Shown here: positions 37,808 through 50,473 of the stretch, one piece after another
Layout: each line of letters begins with the position of its first letter
Numbering within the stretch: the first letter of the stretch is position 1
Assembly: GCF_036320965.1 (NCBI RefSeq)
Contig: NC_092287.1
Coordinates: 698,825 to 762,824, forward strand
Length of the DNA stretch: 64,000 bases
Source of the DNA: Panulirus ornatus
Lineage: Eukaryota; Arthropoda; Malacostraca; Decapoda; Palinuridae
Reading direction: 5' to 3'
Translations under genes and position numbers: made by a program
Notes under the pieces: model-generated
Seen by the model: only the letters and a program-made list of their open reading frames with translations
What the model was told of the DNA's origin: nothing
Databases searched by the model: none

Positions 37808-40131
37808 CCAGGTCAGGTTCCTATAAAAGATTCCTGGTGTCACATGGGACCTTTTGAAGTCTTCTCCTGAGCTCAAGGCTGCGCTCCCTCCAGTAGAAGG
37901 GAAATATAGACTCCTTTAGAAGGAAGAAGTTCTTGACTGTACTCCCAGTGACAGCCTTCTCAACGGTGACTTTCTACATCCGGTATAACCTCTTGCAGGC
38001 GGAGTCCGGTAACACAATCATGAAGTTTTTGTATAAAATGAGTGATAAAATCATATTCACTCCATAATGGAATTTAGATTGTTATATATCTGTACAGAAT
38101 ACCAAGTATAACAAATATATTTGGTATGTCCAGGTAGTTAAAGTTGACTGCTGTAGTACGGAGGCAACTTCCATATATCTACTGTTCACTCTTCTGGGGT
38201 GTGAATGTGGAACCACCTCACGAAACAATTTCATTTTCAGTTCTGTCCATTTTCTTGGGTATGACCAAGTCTTTGTAGTCGTTTCTGGTGTTTACTGATG
38301 ATTAGTGGAGGTGACACGCTCGCTAGTTGGGTAGTACTTCACGGCTGTAACGACAGCGGCTCACTGAACCATCAGAACAGTGTCACCAACACACTCGTGT
38401 CAACAAGCACCATCAACCGCTCCCCGGGACAACTCTCTTGAAGTGGACCATCCCTTCGCCCTGACTCTCGGAGACGCTTCACATTACGACCTATACTACC
38501 CCACAGGAAAGGCCAGGTCGTCTGGTACGACCTGTGCCGCCACGCCGGCAAGAGCAGGTCGTCTCTCCTTCGCTTGGCGTGACAGAAATGCGATGTCATA
38601 CAACATGACATTAAAGGTACAGCTTTATATGCAGTGACGACCTACTTGATTGAAGGAAAGACTTTGGAGTAATTGATCATCAGCTTTGATCATGTGACGT
38701 TGGTTGGCGGTCATCGTCTTACCTAACACTCTCATCAATACCAGGCGTCCACACCCCCAGCGGTGTAGGGTACAAATAGTGTGGGAACAGTAAACTGTTC
38801 AGAAAATACTGATATAACAGTAGCGTTTAGCATGTTGTTGTTTCTGAGACATCCCGTGTATTGCCGTGTCTTAGCCAATATATATTTCTTACAAACAGGT
38901 TAGCCAGAGGCGATTATCATGATGAAAAACATTCTCCTGGTTTAGTATTATGGGATATATTTTAGAATATATCTCTTGTGATGTATTGATTTTCCAACAT
39001 CAGCTCTTCATGTAGTTTCATATTGACTACGTTCACCCCAGTGAGAGTGTGAAGCTGTAAACTTAATGTGTTCTTCACAGTCAAGTGATGGAGTAGTAAC
39101 GGTGGACACATCTTCAGTACAGGAGAGGCATTGTACACCAACCAAGAATATTTCTCTTTAAAGATGCAAGTCCACTGTGTGAAAGTAGATACATGACCAT
39201 CTAGTGGTAAACCAGTGCACTACACGTTACCAATACAGTATTTCTCACCATCACTTAAGCAGTACTGCAACGTTGCACTTACGTATTTAATGTTCTTTCA
39301 GAAACTTTGTTGTATTACAAACTTTTACCTTCGTGAAGCAGAGCTCAAGTGGGATTTCATCTCTGCTGGTACAGTTGTGGTGTTTTATGGATGTCATGTG
39401 TTACTTCCCGTACGTGTTAATATCTAAGGTGATTTCAACTCTTAATCAGAGGTTAATGATTCAAGGCTTCATCCTTGTGTATACCAGTATGAAACAAGCA
39501 AAACAATCAATAATGAACATAGAGAAAACTAAACAAATGTTTAAAACACTTACATCAACAGACGAAGAGTCTTAACAATGGTAAGGCTTGCTAAAGGAAA
39601 GAAATATTTTCAAAAATGTCAGAAATGATTGGAATCAGTCAACATGGTAGCAACAAACACAAGCAGACGAGTCTGTATGTGATGTAAGAGCAAGAGAACA
39701 CTAGTCACCAGACTGACGTACGGTCGTAACATATGAGTTTGTCCAGCCAGACAGCACCGGCCATTTGCCCAGCGATCCCATCCCCCCGTTTTCCATTAAC
39801 AATATTCCCCAACTACGTTAACTGTGAGCACGTCTACAGCCTGAGCGGTCGGGGAGAGCAACTCAGAATACTGCACACTTTTGGTCCGAACAGTTGGAAA
39901 CAACATTTAACCGAGGAACTATCGAAGGAGTTACAGCATTTGTATGTATCATTGTAGCATTCATATCTCATGCTGTACCCAGCCATACAGATGAATGAGG
40001 GAGGAGGGGAGCAGGAGGTTAGAAATCCTCCCTTCCTGTACTTCTTTCCAAAAGAAGAAACAGAGGAAAGGGTCAAGTGAGGAGTTTCTTCTTCAACGGC
40101 TTTACCATCTGTTCCTGGCTTTACCTCGCTG

Positions 40132-40134
<3 letters not shown>
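37805..40134. other. Long unique stretch, no gene recognised
   Basis: An open frame at 38380-38637 (reads FALTLGDASHYDLYYPTGKA) has GC-richer, protein-like composition, but no recognised domain. Another at 39733-39957 is similar in quality. Neither is called. Confidence 0.4.

Positions 40135-40192
<58 letters not shown>
40135..40192. repeat. (GT)n microsatellite
   Basis: About 28 GT dinucleotides. Confidence 0.97.
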
Positions 40193-40194
<2 letters not shown>

Positions 40195-40595
40195 CTCACG
40201 GATATAGTAATTTGTGTATATAATCATGTCAAATATTAGTGCCTAAAGTTTCCATGTAGTCATCGCTATAAGTATAATGAACTGAAGAAAGATGTTAATG
40301 ATCAGACCCTCAGGTATGGTCGTGTCAAGACGATGCTGGACACGAGAGTGAGGGATGCCACGATAGTTACTTAAGGCGTGTCTCACTAGTTGTAATAATA
40401 AGGGATGTACATCTAGGCTACCTTGACCACAAGCTTTCTCAGCATCTCTGAAGATATTCTGAACATCTCTGGTGGACGTATGTAAGAAGTATTGTTGGTA
40501 GACTCGTGTTTATAAGGGACTATGAATATATTGTGTAGCAACCAGGGTTAGTCTATTTTCATATCAGAGTAGATATAGGGAGAGTCTCTGTGCCG

Positions 40596-40775
40596 GCTAT
40601 TCTTGGCACTGCGCCGGAATATTCAGCATCATAAGCAGCATTTATCGGGCCAGGCCAAGAAATTAAACGGCTCCGGAGGCAGCATAAAACACGGCTAATT
40701 ACAGGCAGCCCCGAGGCGGGGGTGAGAATAGCTGGCTGGCGGGAGATATAAGAGCGGGAAATTTATGATTCGTTG
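40596..40775. promoter_or_regulatory. Candidate conserved non-coding element / enhancer-like block
   Basis: This block differs from its surroundings. It has no simple repeat and no open frame, mixes GC-rich words with isolated AT cores, and carries homeodomain-type cores (GCTAATTACAGG at about 40693, AAATTAAACGG at about 40657) and CAGCATTTATCGGGCC near 40627. That texture is typical of conserved developmental enhancers. No target gene is visible in the window. This is inference from composition and needs cross-species comparison. Confidence 0.3.
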
Positions 40776-42129
40776 GTATGAATCACAGACTTAAGGTAGC
40801 TGTTGTCAGAGGTAAGACAGTGTCTACCAGAGGCAGCGAGCGTGGCTGGAGATGAAGTTCTTCCAACTGAGGACTCAGCAGTAGTTATGAGGATTGTCTG
40901 GTTACTCAAGGATTAGCTGTATCCATGGAAAGACTAGCTGGAAAATGAGACTTTTGCTTTGAAAACTCTAAGTCTCACCCTACACCTACAAGAAGGCTCA
41001 TTCCCACATGTCACCAAAAGCATAACACTTCCCTCACACGAGAGACGATTGTTATATCTTCAAGGATACTACGCCATGAACAACACAAAGACGACTACTC
41101 GTCCCAGAAGCACTAATCGTCAAGGAACAATAACCAAAACTCAACAACCGAACACAGATTAAGACAGACTACTTACAGCTACGTGCCCCAACACCGCGTT
41201 ACAACCAATGAACGTGCAGCGTTGTTTGGATGAAGTAATCCTACATGCCGCCTGCGCTCGAGTTCAGCTTATCTATGCCTTGTTCTTAGGTCTTGATAGT
41301 GACGACATACGACGAGGTAACCAGCAGTTGGTGCAACACTGACTTACTATTTAAATTAGAATAAGGGAGACACTATAATGAAGACATGTAGACATATACC
41401 ATCCATAAGACATAAAGCTGGATCATAAAACTGCGTAATAAAGACATTTACTTTCCACAGGACATAAAGTCTGGTAGTAAAACCAAAATGTGTAAGTTCC
41501 TGTATTTTATATAGTTGGTTTTTCTCTCATTCCCTGAGATGGTGTCTTATAGGTGTAGGTGTGGGGCAGGATAAATCCCTCCCATCATGGTGGGTGGGTC
41601 ATGAATAAAACACTGGGTATGGAAGGGGAATGGTTGACCACCAATACGACGGGCGAGGAGACGTCTCCATGGTATGCTGAACGATCATCCTCCCACACCA
41701 CGTACCAGCACCGTCCTGTGCTGAAGCGCCTTACCCTCGGGTAAGTGTTGCCCCTGGAGGTAGTAGGTGAGTGGGAGGGAAGAGCCTGTAACTCCTGCTT
41801 TATCTCGGCCGACGACGCCCGGAGCAGGCCGCCGGGTCTGCCGTGCTCGCTCGGCTGCCTCCTGGCTCATCTCCTGAACCAACGGGAAACTGCGTCGTGT
41901 TTCACGGTGATGCTCGCTGGGCTTGCGCCAAGTTTCGTCCCTGCAGTAGCTCACTCCCACGATCACAGCCGAGGGTTGGCTCACACTAACGCCCACATCC
42001 ATATCATGAGCGACCATTAGGGAGTGTAGGCCAGTCTCAAGAAGGAGATGAAGAGGGTTTACTCATTTCCAGCACCACATAGAAGCTCGTCAGAATTCTG
42101 AAGTTTAAAAGGAAAATTATATTTTTTCT
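40776..42129. other. Unique sequence, no gene recognised
   Basis: 41690-42020 is GC-rich with open frames on both strands. A consensus-like donor, GGGTAAGT, lies at about 41721 on the plus strand, and a pyrimidine-rich acceptor lies at about 41753 on the minus strand. The two contradict each other, so no exon is called. Confidence 0.4.
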
Positions 42130-42375
42130 TTATTCATTGATTTGTTTCGTTGTTCTAAGGCTTGATCCTATTTCTCGCCTTAGCGAAGTAGCGTCAGGAA
42201 CAGAAGACTGAGCCCCAAAGGTAAAATCTCTCTTGACTCGTTCTTTTATTTCTACTTTTGTAAAGTAATGATACAGGAGAGAATCATTTCCAGCCTCCCC
42301 CTCCCACCTCTTTTAGCTGCGTACGACGTCACGAGGGAGATGCGTGGGTAGTTTTCGTTCTCCCTGATCCCCAAA
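42130..42375 (+). mobile_element. Diverged relative of the dispersed decapod repeat at 2991
   Basis: Two landmarks are shared with 2991-3232 in the same order. GCGAAGTAGCGTCAGGAACA then GAAGACTGAG corresponds to GCG(G/A)GAGCGTTAAGAACA then GAGGACTGGG. TTTTAGCTGCGTACGACGTC, then GATCCCCAAAGATAAGATA, corresponds to TTTTAGTCGCCTTCTACGAC, then ATCCCCAGGGATAATATA. The copy has internal differences and no AT tail. It is older than the 2991 copy. Confidence 0.55.
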
Positions 42376-42877
42376 GATAAGATAAAAAGACAGTAAATCT
42401 CTCTCTTGGATTTGGATCACAAAGTGTCTTTTGTAACAACACGAAATGTTGAAAATAATGAGCCAACATCTTTAATGGTTGATGTTTACCTCTTTGACTA
42501 CCCATATGTCTGAAGCTCAATATGTTTCATGCTTCAGATGTTCCATGTTCCATGTGGGCACATGAGGGAGAAATATATGTGCATGTGCTTTCGTAGTTTA
42601 CATTCACAAGGCTGAGTATGACTGGTGTTGTGTCATGGTAGCGAAACTGGAGTGTGTCAACAACATGACCAGCTGACCTCTTGCACAGATAACTCCGGAA
42701 TCAGGTTACATATGACGACACGAGATACTTCACCAAGATCCACACCAGATGTTTTCAATAACAACTCTTCCTCTGTCTCCCGTATCTGAGGTGGCCAGGT
42801 AGTGACCTGCCGCCCAGGTGGCAGCCGAGCGAGAAGTTGAAATCAAAACATGACTGGGCCACCAACATAGCGGCTTT
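42376..42877. other. Unique sequence, nothing recognised
   Basis: No gene or repeat recognised. Confidence 0.5.
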
Positions 42878-42995
42878 CTGACCCAGGGAACAACAGCTCT
42901 CTGACCCAGGGAACAACAGCTCACTGACCCAGGAAACAACAGCTCTCTGACCCAGGGAACAACAGCTCACTGACCCAGGGAACAACAGCTCTCTG
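42878..42995. repeat. 23-bp minisatellite, 5 copies in alternating pairs
   Basis: CTGACCCAGGGAACAACAGC plus three bases recurs every 23 bp. The last bases alternate TCT and TCA, indicating a 46-bp dimer stage. Confidence 0.95.
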
Positions 42996-43704
42996 GTCCA
43001 CGAAGAAAAAACTTTTGTCTCATAAGTTGTAAAGTAGTGAACTTGAGGAAAGTGTAAAGTTGGAATTTTACTAATGAACTTGAAAACGAAAACTTGATTA
43101 ATTGAAACTTGATTTTCATGAGAAGGAAAAAGAAAAATAGATGAAAGATTTCATTCATATTTTACGAAGGAAAATATTCTAAAATCTGTGAAGGTAAAGT
43201 GTGCTTGAATATACACTTGCTTGGCAACGTGTTTCTGTTGTGGTGTCATGTTCCCCTATGGACGACCAACTTTGTAAGCTTGGCCCAGTCATGGGTCTTC
43301 AGTTTACCAAGTAAGCAAGCTTTCCCTGAAGACGATAGCGAACTGGTAGCTTTTTGAAGATGTCGCTGGTGGCGTCAGCCGTTACTTTAGCGTTACCAGT
43401 GGTGGAGTCAGGCGTTACTGTAGCTTTAACAGTGTTGGAGTAAGGCGTTACTGTGGCGTTACATCTGGTAGTGTCACTCGTTATTGAAGCATCGTCAGAT
43501 AACGAAGTCAAGACAAACAGGTTCCTGACTTGCTTGGACAAGTTACTGTTTAAGACATTTCTGGTCGTCGTTGTGTGCATGACGTGTGGTTATAACCTTG
43601 CTTGTCATAACTACAATAACTCATGTCAACATTATGGGTCTGTTGTGCTCCAGGTGCTGAATGGTAGAGGCAAGCAACATAATCATGGAATATACCAGGC
43701 GGTA

Positions 43705-43812
43705 CGCCAACTGACTGGCCACTGGTGTCGTGTGGTATACCAGCTGACTGGCCACTGGTGTCGTGTGGTATACCAGCTGACTGGCCACTGGTGTCGTGTG
43801 GTATACCAGCTG
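43705..43812. repeat. 33-bp minisatellite, about 3.3 copies
   Basis: CTGACTGGCCACTGGTGTCG recurs every 33 bp. A looser repeat of GGCGTTACTGTxGCxTTA lies just before, at 43375-43465. Confidence 0.94.
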
Positions 43813-43984
43813 AAATCTTGAACAGTCAACCTTTTGAAAACATGGAGTCCAGTCATGTACCTACTGACGTGCTGACAGTCCAGTCTTCTACCTGCTCACC
43901 TGCTGATAGTACAATACTGTAGGACAACAGGAGGATCTGATAGTGTGAGGGTGTATGTGACAAGATTATGCCATACTCGACACT

Positions 43985-44110
43985 TGTACCCGGTGCAACC
44001 CGACGCCCTCCTGGCGTTAAGTGCAATTACGCAATAATCCGTCAGCGTTCATTATTGTGATGGTGACAAAGGGCTGCACGATGTGGTTATTGCAAATAGG
44101 TACATGACGT
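43985..44110. promoter_or_regulatory. Candidate conserved non-coding element
   Basis: A block without repeats or open frame, holding ATTACGCAAT (a C/EBP-type bZIP half palindrome) at about 44026 and TAATCCGTCA next to it, then GTTCATTATTGTGATGG and GGTTATTGCAAATAGG. The word density resembles conserved regulatory DNA. No linked gene is seen. Confidence 0.25.
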
Positions 44111-45897
44111 TTTCCCTGATATTCACACTTTTGGGCAGCGAGAGACTTTCTTGGAGGAGAATGTTCGTGGTAATGTGTCGTCGTGTATTGTGGATCTGTT
44201 AGGGAAGGATGAAGTGTGAGGATCTAATACTCGTGTGAGTGACAGCTGTAGTAATGTCCCTCACGAAAGTTTCCCTCAAAGGTTCTCCTATAAAAGTTCT
44301 GGTAACATTCATCAAACTTTCCTTCTCTGCCAACAGTCCTCAGCTGCACTGTGTTCCGGCAAGTCACCAGCTTAACTGTTTCCTTCAAACAGTTCCCAGA
44401 CTTACAGTTCTCTTTCAACAGTCACTAGTTTTATCACATCATAGCCAACACTCACAACATGAGCCAGTTTAATAACCCTCTGGCGTAATAAGTTTCTCAT
44501 TGTTGTTTCTGACATTCACTTTATATCGTCAGGCTTCTTTCAGTATTCACTTCCCGTCAGCCAAGTGGTATCAGTCGCTGTCCTGACACTCGACTGCCAT
44601 CACTCACGACCCTTGGGGTCAACAGTTGTTACTTCAACGGTTCTGGTGTCGTCGGCTGTTATCAAGATAACTCTAGTACTGTCGGCTCTTACCAGGACAA
44701 AGTGAGTTTAATAACATCACACGGTATATTTTCTCAGTTCCATCCTATCATGGGTCTTCTTTTGACAAGGTATTGGCTTGATTGATGATCAAATATCCAC
44801 TTAGGACTACAGAACAGAAATCTTCGTGAGATATTCAGAGTGTGGAAACCCTCGGAAATTAGATAGATTCTAAATCATTGTTTCCAGTGAACTTTATACT
44901 TATGTTCAGAACAGAGGCACCGTAGCCAAGCTAAATGCTCAGGACAGAGGCATCGTAGCCAAGCTAAATGGAATTTATTAAAAGAAAAGAAATATCTGTT
45001 AGTGTATACCATTATCGCTCAGTAAAATTGGTTGGGACTTTTACAAATTTACAAATTCTCATTAATGTCTAAAACCGAAGCCATGGCAACAGGTTTCTGA
45101 ACTTGTTTGGCTAATGGAACATATATATAATGTGTGTGTGTGTGTGTTTTGGAGCATTACTGTAGTGGGTTGCATGTGTGGCTGGCTTTTTTCTTTGTTA
45201 GTATTCAGTATTGCCACAGTAAAATTTGGACAATGTTGTGTTGTGTGTTGTATCCTTACACAGGAGTGTTATGTCTGCCCTCCTGCATTATCTGGGTAAT
45301 GACTCACTAGCTTGTGTTTCTCTGTAGTTTTATCGTAGGTTTTCTGCCGTTGTAATTTGATAACTACAGGTTTGATATGGAAGTGAGGTCATGGAGGCTT
45401 TAGTTCTCTTGAATGGTTATGACTTTTACGTTGCCGGTTCAACGGAACAATTTTCTCATTCGGAGAGAAATATTATTCCATCAAAGCTGGCACACGTTAG
45501 ATCTGCCCAACCCTTATAACGAAGGCGGAATATTGGACGCTAAACTGTTCGGAAACGGAAGTCTTTTATATACAAGCTGTTAACGTTACAAATATCAGGT
45601 TGTGTGTGTATATTGTCACACTACTGGTGAAATGTTATCATCCAACAACCATACAGTTGTCGTGCCTATAATCTCACCGACAGCGACATGAAGTCAATCC
45701 CGTAATTCCAACTGGCCCAGCCATTTATCTAGATATCCTCTCAGGGACCTCATGTGACCTTAGGTCATCCGACGTAACGACCCAGGTCAGAGGCCAGGTA
45801 CGCACTCGAACAAGCAAACGAGAAGTCTACTCGCGACGAGACTCATCAATCAACGTCCTCTCTTACCTGATGAGGCCACCAGCTGTTATTAACTCGA
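44111..45897. other. Unique sequence with a 33-bp tandem duplication
   Basis: CCGTAGCCAAGCTAAATG recurs (about 44930 and 44952) as a roughly 33-bp duplication. A short GT run lies at 45130-45146. No gene recognised. Confidence 0.45.
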
Positions 45898-46198
45898 CGA
45901 CCACGCTCACACAGACCACGCTCACACAGACCACGCTCACACAGACCATGCTCACACAGACCACGTTCACACAGACCACGCTCACACAGACCACGCTCAC
46001 ACAGACCACGCTCACACAGACCACGCTCACACAGACCACGTTCACACAGATCACGCTCACACAGACCACGTTCACACAGATCACGCTCACACAGACCACG
46101 TTCACACAGATCACGCTCACACAGACCACGTTCACACAGATCACGCTCACACAGACCACGCTCACACAGACCACGCTCACACAGACCACGTTCACACG
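45898..46198. repeat. 15-bp minisatellite, 20 copies, with a 30-bp higher-order domain
   Basis: ACCACGCTCACACAG recurs every 15 bp. Between about 46030 and 46155 the array becomes a regular dimer: ACCACGTTCACACAG then ATCACGCTCACACAG, four times. The 5-residue translated repeats (TTLTQ on plus, VCVSV on minus) are not evidence of a protein. Confidence 0.96.
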
Positions 46199-47476
46199 AT
46201 TAAATTTATGGGTGTGGCTGACCCAGGTGGCTCATAAATCCCGCGCTTCAGCCTCCAGCCGTAGCGGCATCATCTTCAGCAGGATTCTGAGAGGTGTAGC
46301 AGGTGAAGCCTGCTTCCCCTCCCCTGCTGACAGGGACCCAAGGGTCATTACCGTGGCCCGCCTCCTCCACTAGTTTTGGTAGTAACCCTGCCCCGCCATC
46401 TCCCTCCTGTAGCACAACCGCCCACCTTCCGTCGCTGGGAACCTCGGTAACGCATCTTCTCTTATGTCGCAACAGCAAGACAGATACGAGACCTCGGTAG
46501 CGTTACCTCACTCCTCCGACACAGACCCCAGGACCATGGCTGCGTTATCTGCCGTCTGCAGGGGTCAGATAACAGCAGTAGCTGCACTATGTTTAACCAC
46601 CCACCCCACACCCTTGCCTCCCCAGGCCTGGCTGCTGGTGTCATCAATCCATGAGTCGTCTGACCAGCCCGCCGCAGACCTGCCATGTGTCCACAGCATG
46701 GTAGGACCTGCTGCAAGGTACAGATCTTACCCATCGTCAAGTCCAAATCTTCCCGCAGTTCGAAGTATTGTATCGTTATTTCGTCCCTGTTTTCTTTCTT
46801 CTGACTTTACCATGAGATACATTTTCCTAAGATTTTTCTATGTAACGTTATATGTGTATCACCTAACATTTTCGATGAAGCTGCTGAAGGATCCTGATTC
46901 AGTCACCTTGACGTAATGTGTGTGATGGATGATCTGCCGGATGTCAGATTCTCGATGTTCTTGCCTTCTGTGTAGTGTTAGGAACCGAAGGATATGTTGT
47001 GATAAGAATGGGGATAAGGTTTATCATTACAGTGCCAGGTTATATCTTCATGTTACTTTTGTCTTGATCCAGAGGTTTGTCGTGACGATAGCTTCCATGA
47101 GGCCTCGTCCAGGAAACATGGATCTACATTCTCATGGCAACCGTAATGGTACGGACAGACATCCACTAGACATGTCCACTTCGGGTGGAACGAGAGTATG
47201 AGAAAAAGAATGATAGATTTAATAATCATCGCTCCACGTGTATTTGTAGACCTGACTCTTCACGTTATAAAGGTTTCAGGAAGAGAAAAAGATGTAAGAG
47301 GGAAGAGAATTCCAGAGTTTCGGGGATCGGGGAGATATATGATGGTGTCTGTTACTGGAAGAAGATAAGGACTGCAGAGGGGAGAGTAGCTCTGAATAGA
47401 AGGAAAAGGGAGGGATGTTTGCAAGGGAACAGCTGGTGAGAGATGAGGATATGAGGTAGGATGACTAGAGATGAAA

Positions 47477-47479
<3 letters not shown>
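46199..47479. other. GC-rich then mixed unique sequence, no gene recognised
   Basis: 46230-46740 is GC-rich with overlapping open frames on both strands (for example minus 46248-46478 and minus 46462-46746), none with a recognised motif. The frames overlap each other, so at most one could be real. Confidence 0.4.

Positions 47480-47570
<91 letters not shown>
47480..47570. repeat. (GA)n(GACA)n microsatellite
   Basis: About 39 GA dinucleotides passing into three GACA units. It abuts the 3' end of the minus-strand PLE copy. Confidence 0.96.
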
Positions 47571-47571
<1 letters not shown>

Positions 47572-47965
47572 CCCTAAAAGCAAAGCAAGTTAACAATTTA
47601 ATGACAGGTGGTATAAGCTGCAACCTTAACACAAAATATTGATACAGAAATACAAAAATCTTACAAAAGAGGAAACAGAACAATCTTGAACGAAGTACTA
47701 ATATAGACAGTCCATCACTAGATACACTAAGGCCAAGCGGGACAGTTATTGTCTGGGTATATCGCTGAGGTCAGGTCGGGCCCGTCTGATTCATTCGGAT
47801 TCGCAAGATTGTGGCGGGTCAGTGACGTGTTCCTCCTGTCCAGAAATGGTGGACTCGATAGCTTGTGGCGGGTCAGTGACGTGTTCCTCCTGTCCTAAAA
47901 CGGCGTCAGGTCTACGTGCTTATTGGCGGGGCAACACAGAACTGTATGGCGGTGGTCATGTTTCA
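47572..47965 (-). mobile_element. Second Penelope-like element 3' fragment, inverted relative to the first
   Basis: The reverse complement of this segment aligns with 30148-30530. Shared blocks include CGCCAATAAGCACGTAGACC, TGACGCCGTTT(C/T)AGGACAGG, AACACGTCACTGACCCGCCA and TAGTGATGGACTGTCT, in the same order. It also has the same tandem duplication around AGGACAGGAGGAACACGTCA. Only the last few codons of the ORF and the 3' UTR are present. The fragment ends at the GA/GACA tract. Confidence 0.8.
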
Positions 47966-48450
47966 TCTTCCCAATTAAGATTTGTTGATAAATTGCTACC
48001 TGGCTAATTATACATTCACCTTTACATAAATGTTGTCTTCTGTGACACATTTTTGGTTTAAGCAACAAGTGTGGCCAGTGTGTTAATACTATTACAATCC
48101 TTGGAACCCGTTAATGAGGATCTTGCAACTTTAAGGCTTCATTGTAATTAGTAGCAGGGATCTGATGGACTCCACTAACGATGGTATATCCTCGTCGAAT
48201 ATAACCACACTCGTGGTGTAACCCCAAGCAGCAGATGGGGTCCACGGACGCCGATATCTGTTTGGATCTCATGATATAAAATGTTACAGTTCCCATGTTA
48301 AACAGCTGACGGGTAACGCACAATGTGCTGACGTACCATGCTGGCCAATGTATTTTGTAAGTGGTTCTCTGATAACATCTTTTATCATTATCTTGGAAAC
48401 CTGAAGTTCTGCCTTTCCATTTCATCTATGCTCAGAAATGATAATTATAG

Positions 48451-48454
<4 letters not shown>
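47966..48454. other. Unique sequence, nothing recognised
   Basis: No gene or repeat recognised. Confidence 0.5.

Positions 48455-48546
<92 letters not shown>
48455..48546. repeat. (AT)n microsatellite
   Basis: About 45 AT dinucleotides. Confidence 0.97.
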
Positions 48547-48548
<2 letters not shown>

Positions 48549-48794
48549 CTGCCATTTTCCAAGAACCCATATCAATTTCTTAATGTGTCTTTGCAGGTAA
48601 GTCTGGATCATGGTGTCGGGGTCTGATCGTCCAGTGTAAGTACATATGTAGTAAATCATTTCCTCTACATTAAACCAGCAACTATTAAAGCCTTATGTTT
48701 CGGACTGCAGGCTAAGGGAACATCCCCGTCCAGTAATTGATAAACATATATTTACGACAAGTCACCACTGCCCATTTTCTCTTACTTTCCAACT

Positions 48795-48965
48795 TGTGGA
48801 CAATTTGATGTTATCAATAAATGAAGTGTGGGTGGGAGCTCAAGCTCCTGGGCTTCCGCTCGCCACCAGCCGACGGCGCTCCAGTTATTCTTTGTGTTAC
48901 ATAACTTGTTAATTTGCATACCACTAGCCTGTACAGCCTGGGTGATACGATATGTAATTAAACTG
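48795..48965. promoter_or_regulatory. Candidate conserved non-coding element
   Basis: Non-repetitive block with GTTATCAATAAATGAAG, a GC-rich centre, TTAATTTGCATACC (a POU/octamer-like core) at about 48910 and TGTAATTAAAC at about 48953. The texture is regulatory-like, but no gene is in view. Confidence 0.22.
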
Positions 48966-50430
48966 GTCATTACGGACTAAGATGACATCCTCTACCGTCT
49001 GACTTCCTTATGATGACTACGAATCAGTGAAGAGACTGGAAACCCTTGAGTATGATGGCCTATGACCTTTGACCTAACCCTGACGAACACTGAGATGGGC
49101 ACTGAGTCAGAGTAGCAAGGAATAAAGAATGTTGATCAGGTAGAATGAAACTAGGTAGGGAAGCCATAGACATCAGCACTGTCTCAGGCCTTTCTGACAG
49201 TGACAGGAAATAGGTCATTCACTGTCGGGCCCAAGACCACAGCAGTCACTGCCAGGCGGTGCTTGTGAAGGTGTTGAATCACATGTAGGGCGGAAGAGGG
49301 AGACCACGCGCGGTGGGTCTGATCTGGCGTCAGTATGAGGCCGAGCACGTGGCAGAGAGCCAGGCTTGGCTTGGCCAGGTAGGAGGGCAGCGCAAACCAG
49401 ACATAACCAGCGGCATAACCAGATGGATCTAGTGCCCCAAGATCGACCAGCTGGATTTAGGTGTCTCAGGGTCGACCAGGTAGATCCTGGATGTCTTCTG
49501 GAAGGTTTCTTTATTACTGATGTGTCGAGTCTTGGTGGTTGCCAGTGGATGGTTCATATGTGTCATCCTGGCCAGTAGTGCACCGGTGATCGTGACGTTT
49601 AATCTGGTGAATCTCTTGCCTGATGTTCCGAGTTTTACTTTTATCTGTGATCTGATGAGGGTTCTGACCGCTGATCTGATGGTAAGATAAGTAAGTGTTG
49701 TGATGAGTGTTGTGAACAATGTTCTGATGGTGTTGTGAGTGTGCTCAATGTCGCACCATTTTCCTCAAGAGATGCAACGCGCTTTGCTTCATTGTTAAAA
49801 TCGTTAGCCTTGTGGTCGCCGTTTCTCCTGACAATATATTCTCAGAGCGTCGGAGCAGCAGCAGCCGGAGTGGTGGCCCGTGTGTCCTGGGCCAGGCCTC
49901 ACGCTGGTCCCGCTCAGTCCCTTGCAGCGTTGGGTTGCGACCCTCAGGGACGGAGGAAGAAATGTAGGACTAGTGAAGCCGTAGCGAGGGTCAAGTTTCA
50001 GTGTTACAGAGGGAGGTTCTGGGACGACGGGCCGCTCAATCAAGGCTTACTGGCAAGCTGCTCAGCACCAGTGCAACCTTGGTACAGCTTGAGGAACGAT
50101 GTGGCCTGCCTGCGTCCGGTACGCGTGGTTCACATGCACCCGCCTGTGGTAACATGGAAGGGGTCGCTCCTACTGACGACGATAATGGTTCTGGTGCCGG
50201 GGGGTCAAGCCTCAACACTGAATATACCTCCCCCTCACCAGTCCTTGCTTTGATCATTTGTAGTCAGTGAGAGTGTGATGGTAACCCGGTGTTCTGATGG
50301 TTCTGATGCCGGGGGTCATGATAGTTACTGTTAGTGTCCCTCTGATAACTGTTACTACGTGCAATCTCTCGGTTATTTAGACTGATTATCCTGTGTATCA
50401 GTACTGTAGCTGTCACCTCTGTAGGTCTGA
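48966..50430. other. Unique sequence; GC-rich patch 49840-50250 with unconvincing open frames
   Basis: A 172-codon plus frame (49735-50253) covers a GC-rich patch and includes KFQCYRGRFWDDGPLNQG. It is not clearly better than the frames overlapping it on either strand. It lies just upstream of the exon candidate at 50474, so a common transcript is conceivable. Confidence 0.3.
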
Positions 50431-50473
50431 GCACTCACCCTGATCGATACTGTTCATTGTGATTGCCATCCAG

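Noticed and set aside
41685..42020. GC-rich possible exon with donor-like GGGTAAGT and minus-strand acceptor-like signal
   Set aside because: Signals on the two strands contradict each other and neither translation is recognisable.
45870..46373. 167-codon frame with TTLTQ repeats, and the VCVSV frame on the other strand
   Set aside because: Entirely explained by the 15-bp minisatellite.
49735..50253. 172-codon plus-strand frame in GC-rich sequence
   Set aside because: Competing open frames on both strands in the same interval, no domain and no convincing splice borders. Kept only as a note beside the exon candidate at 50474.
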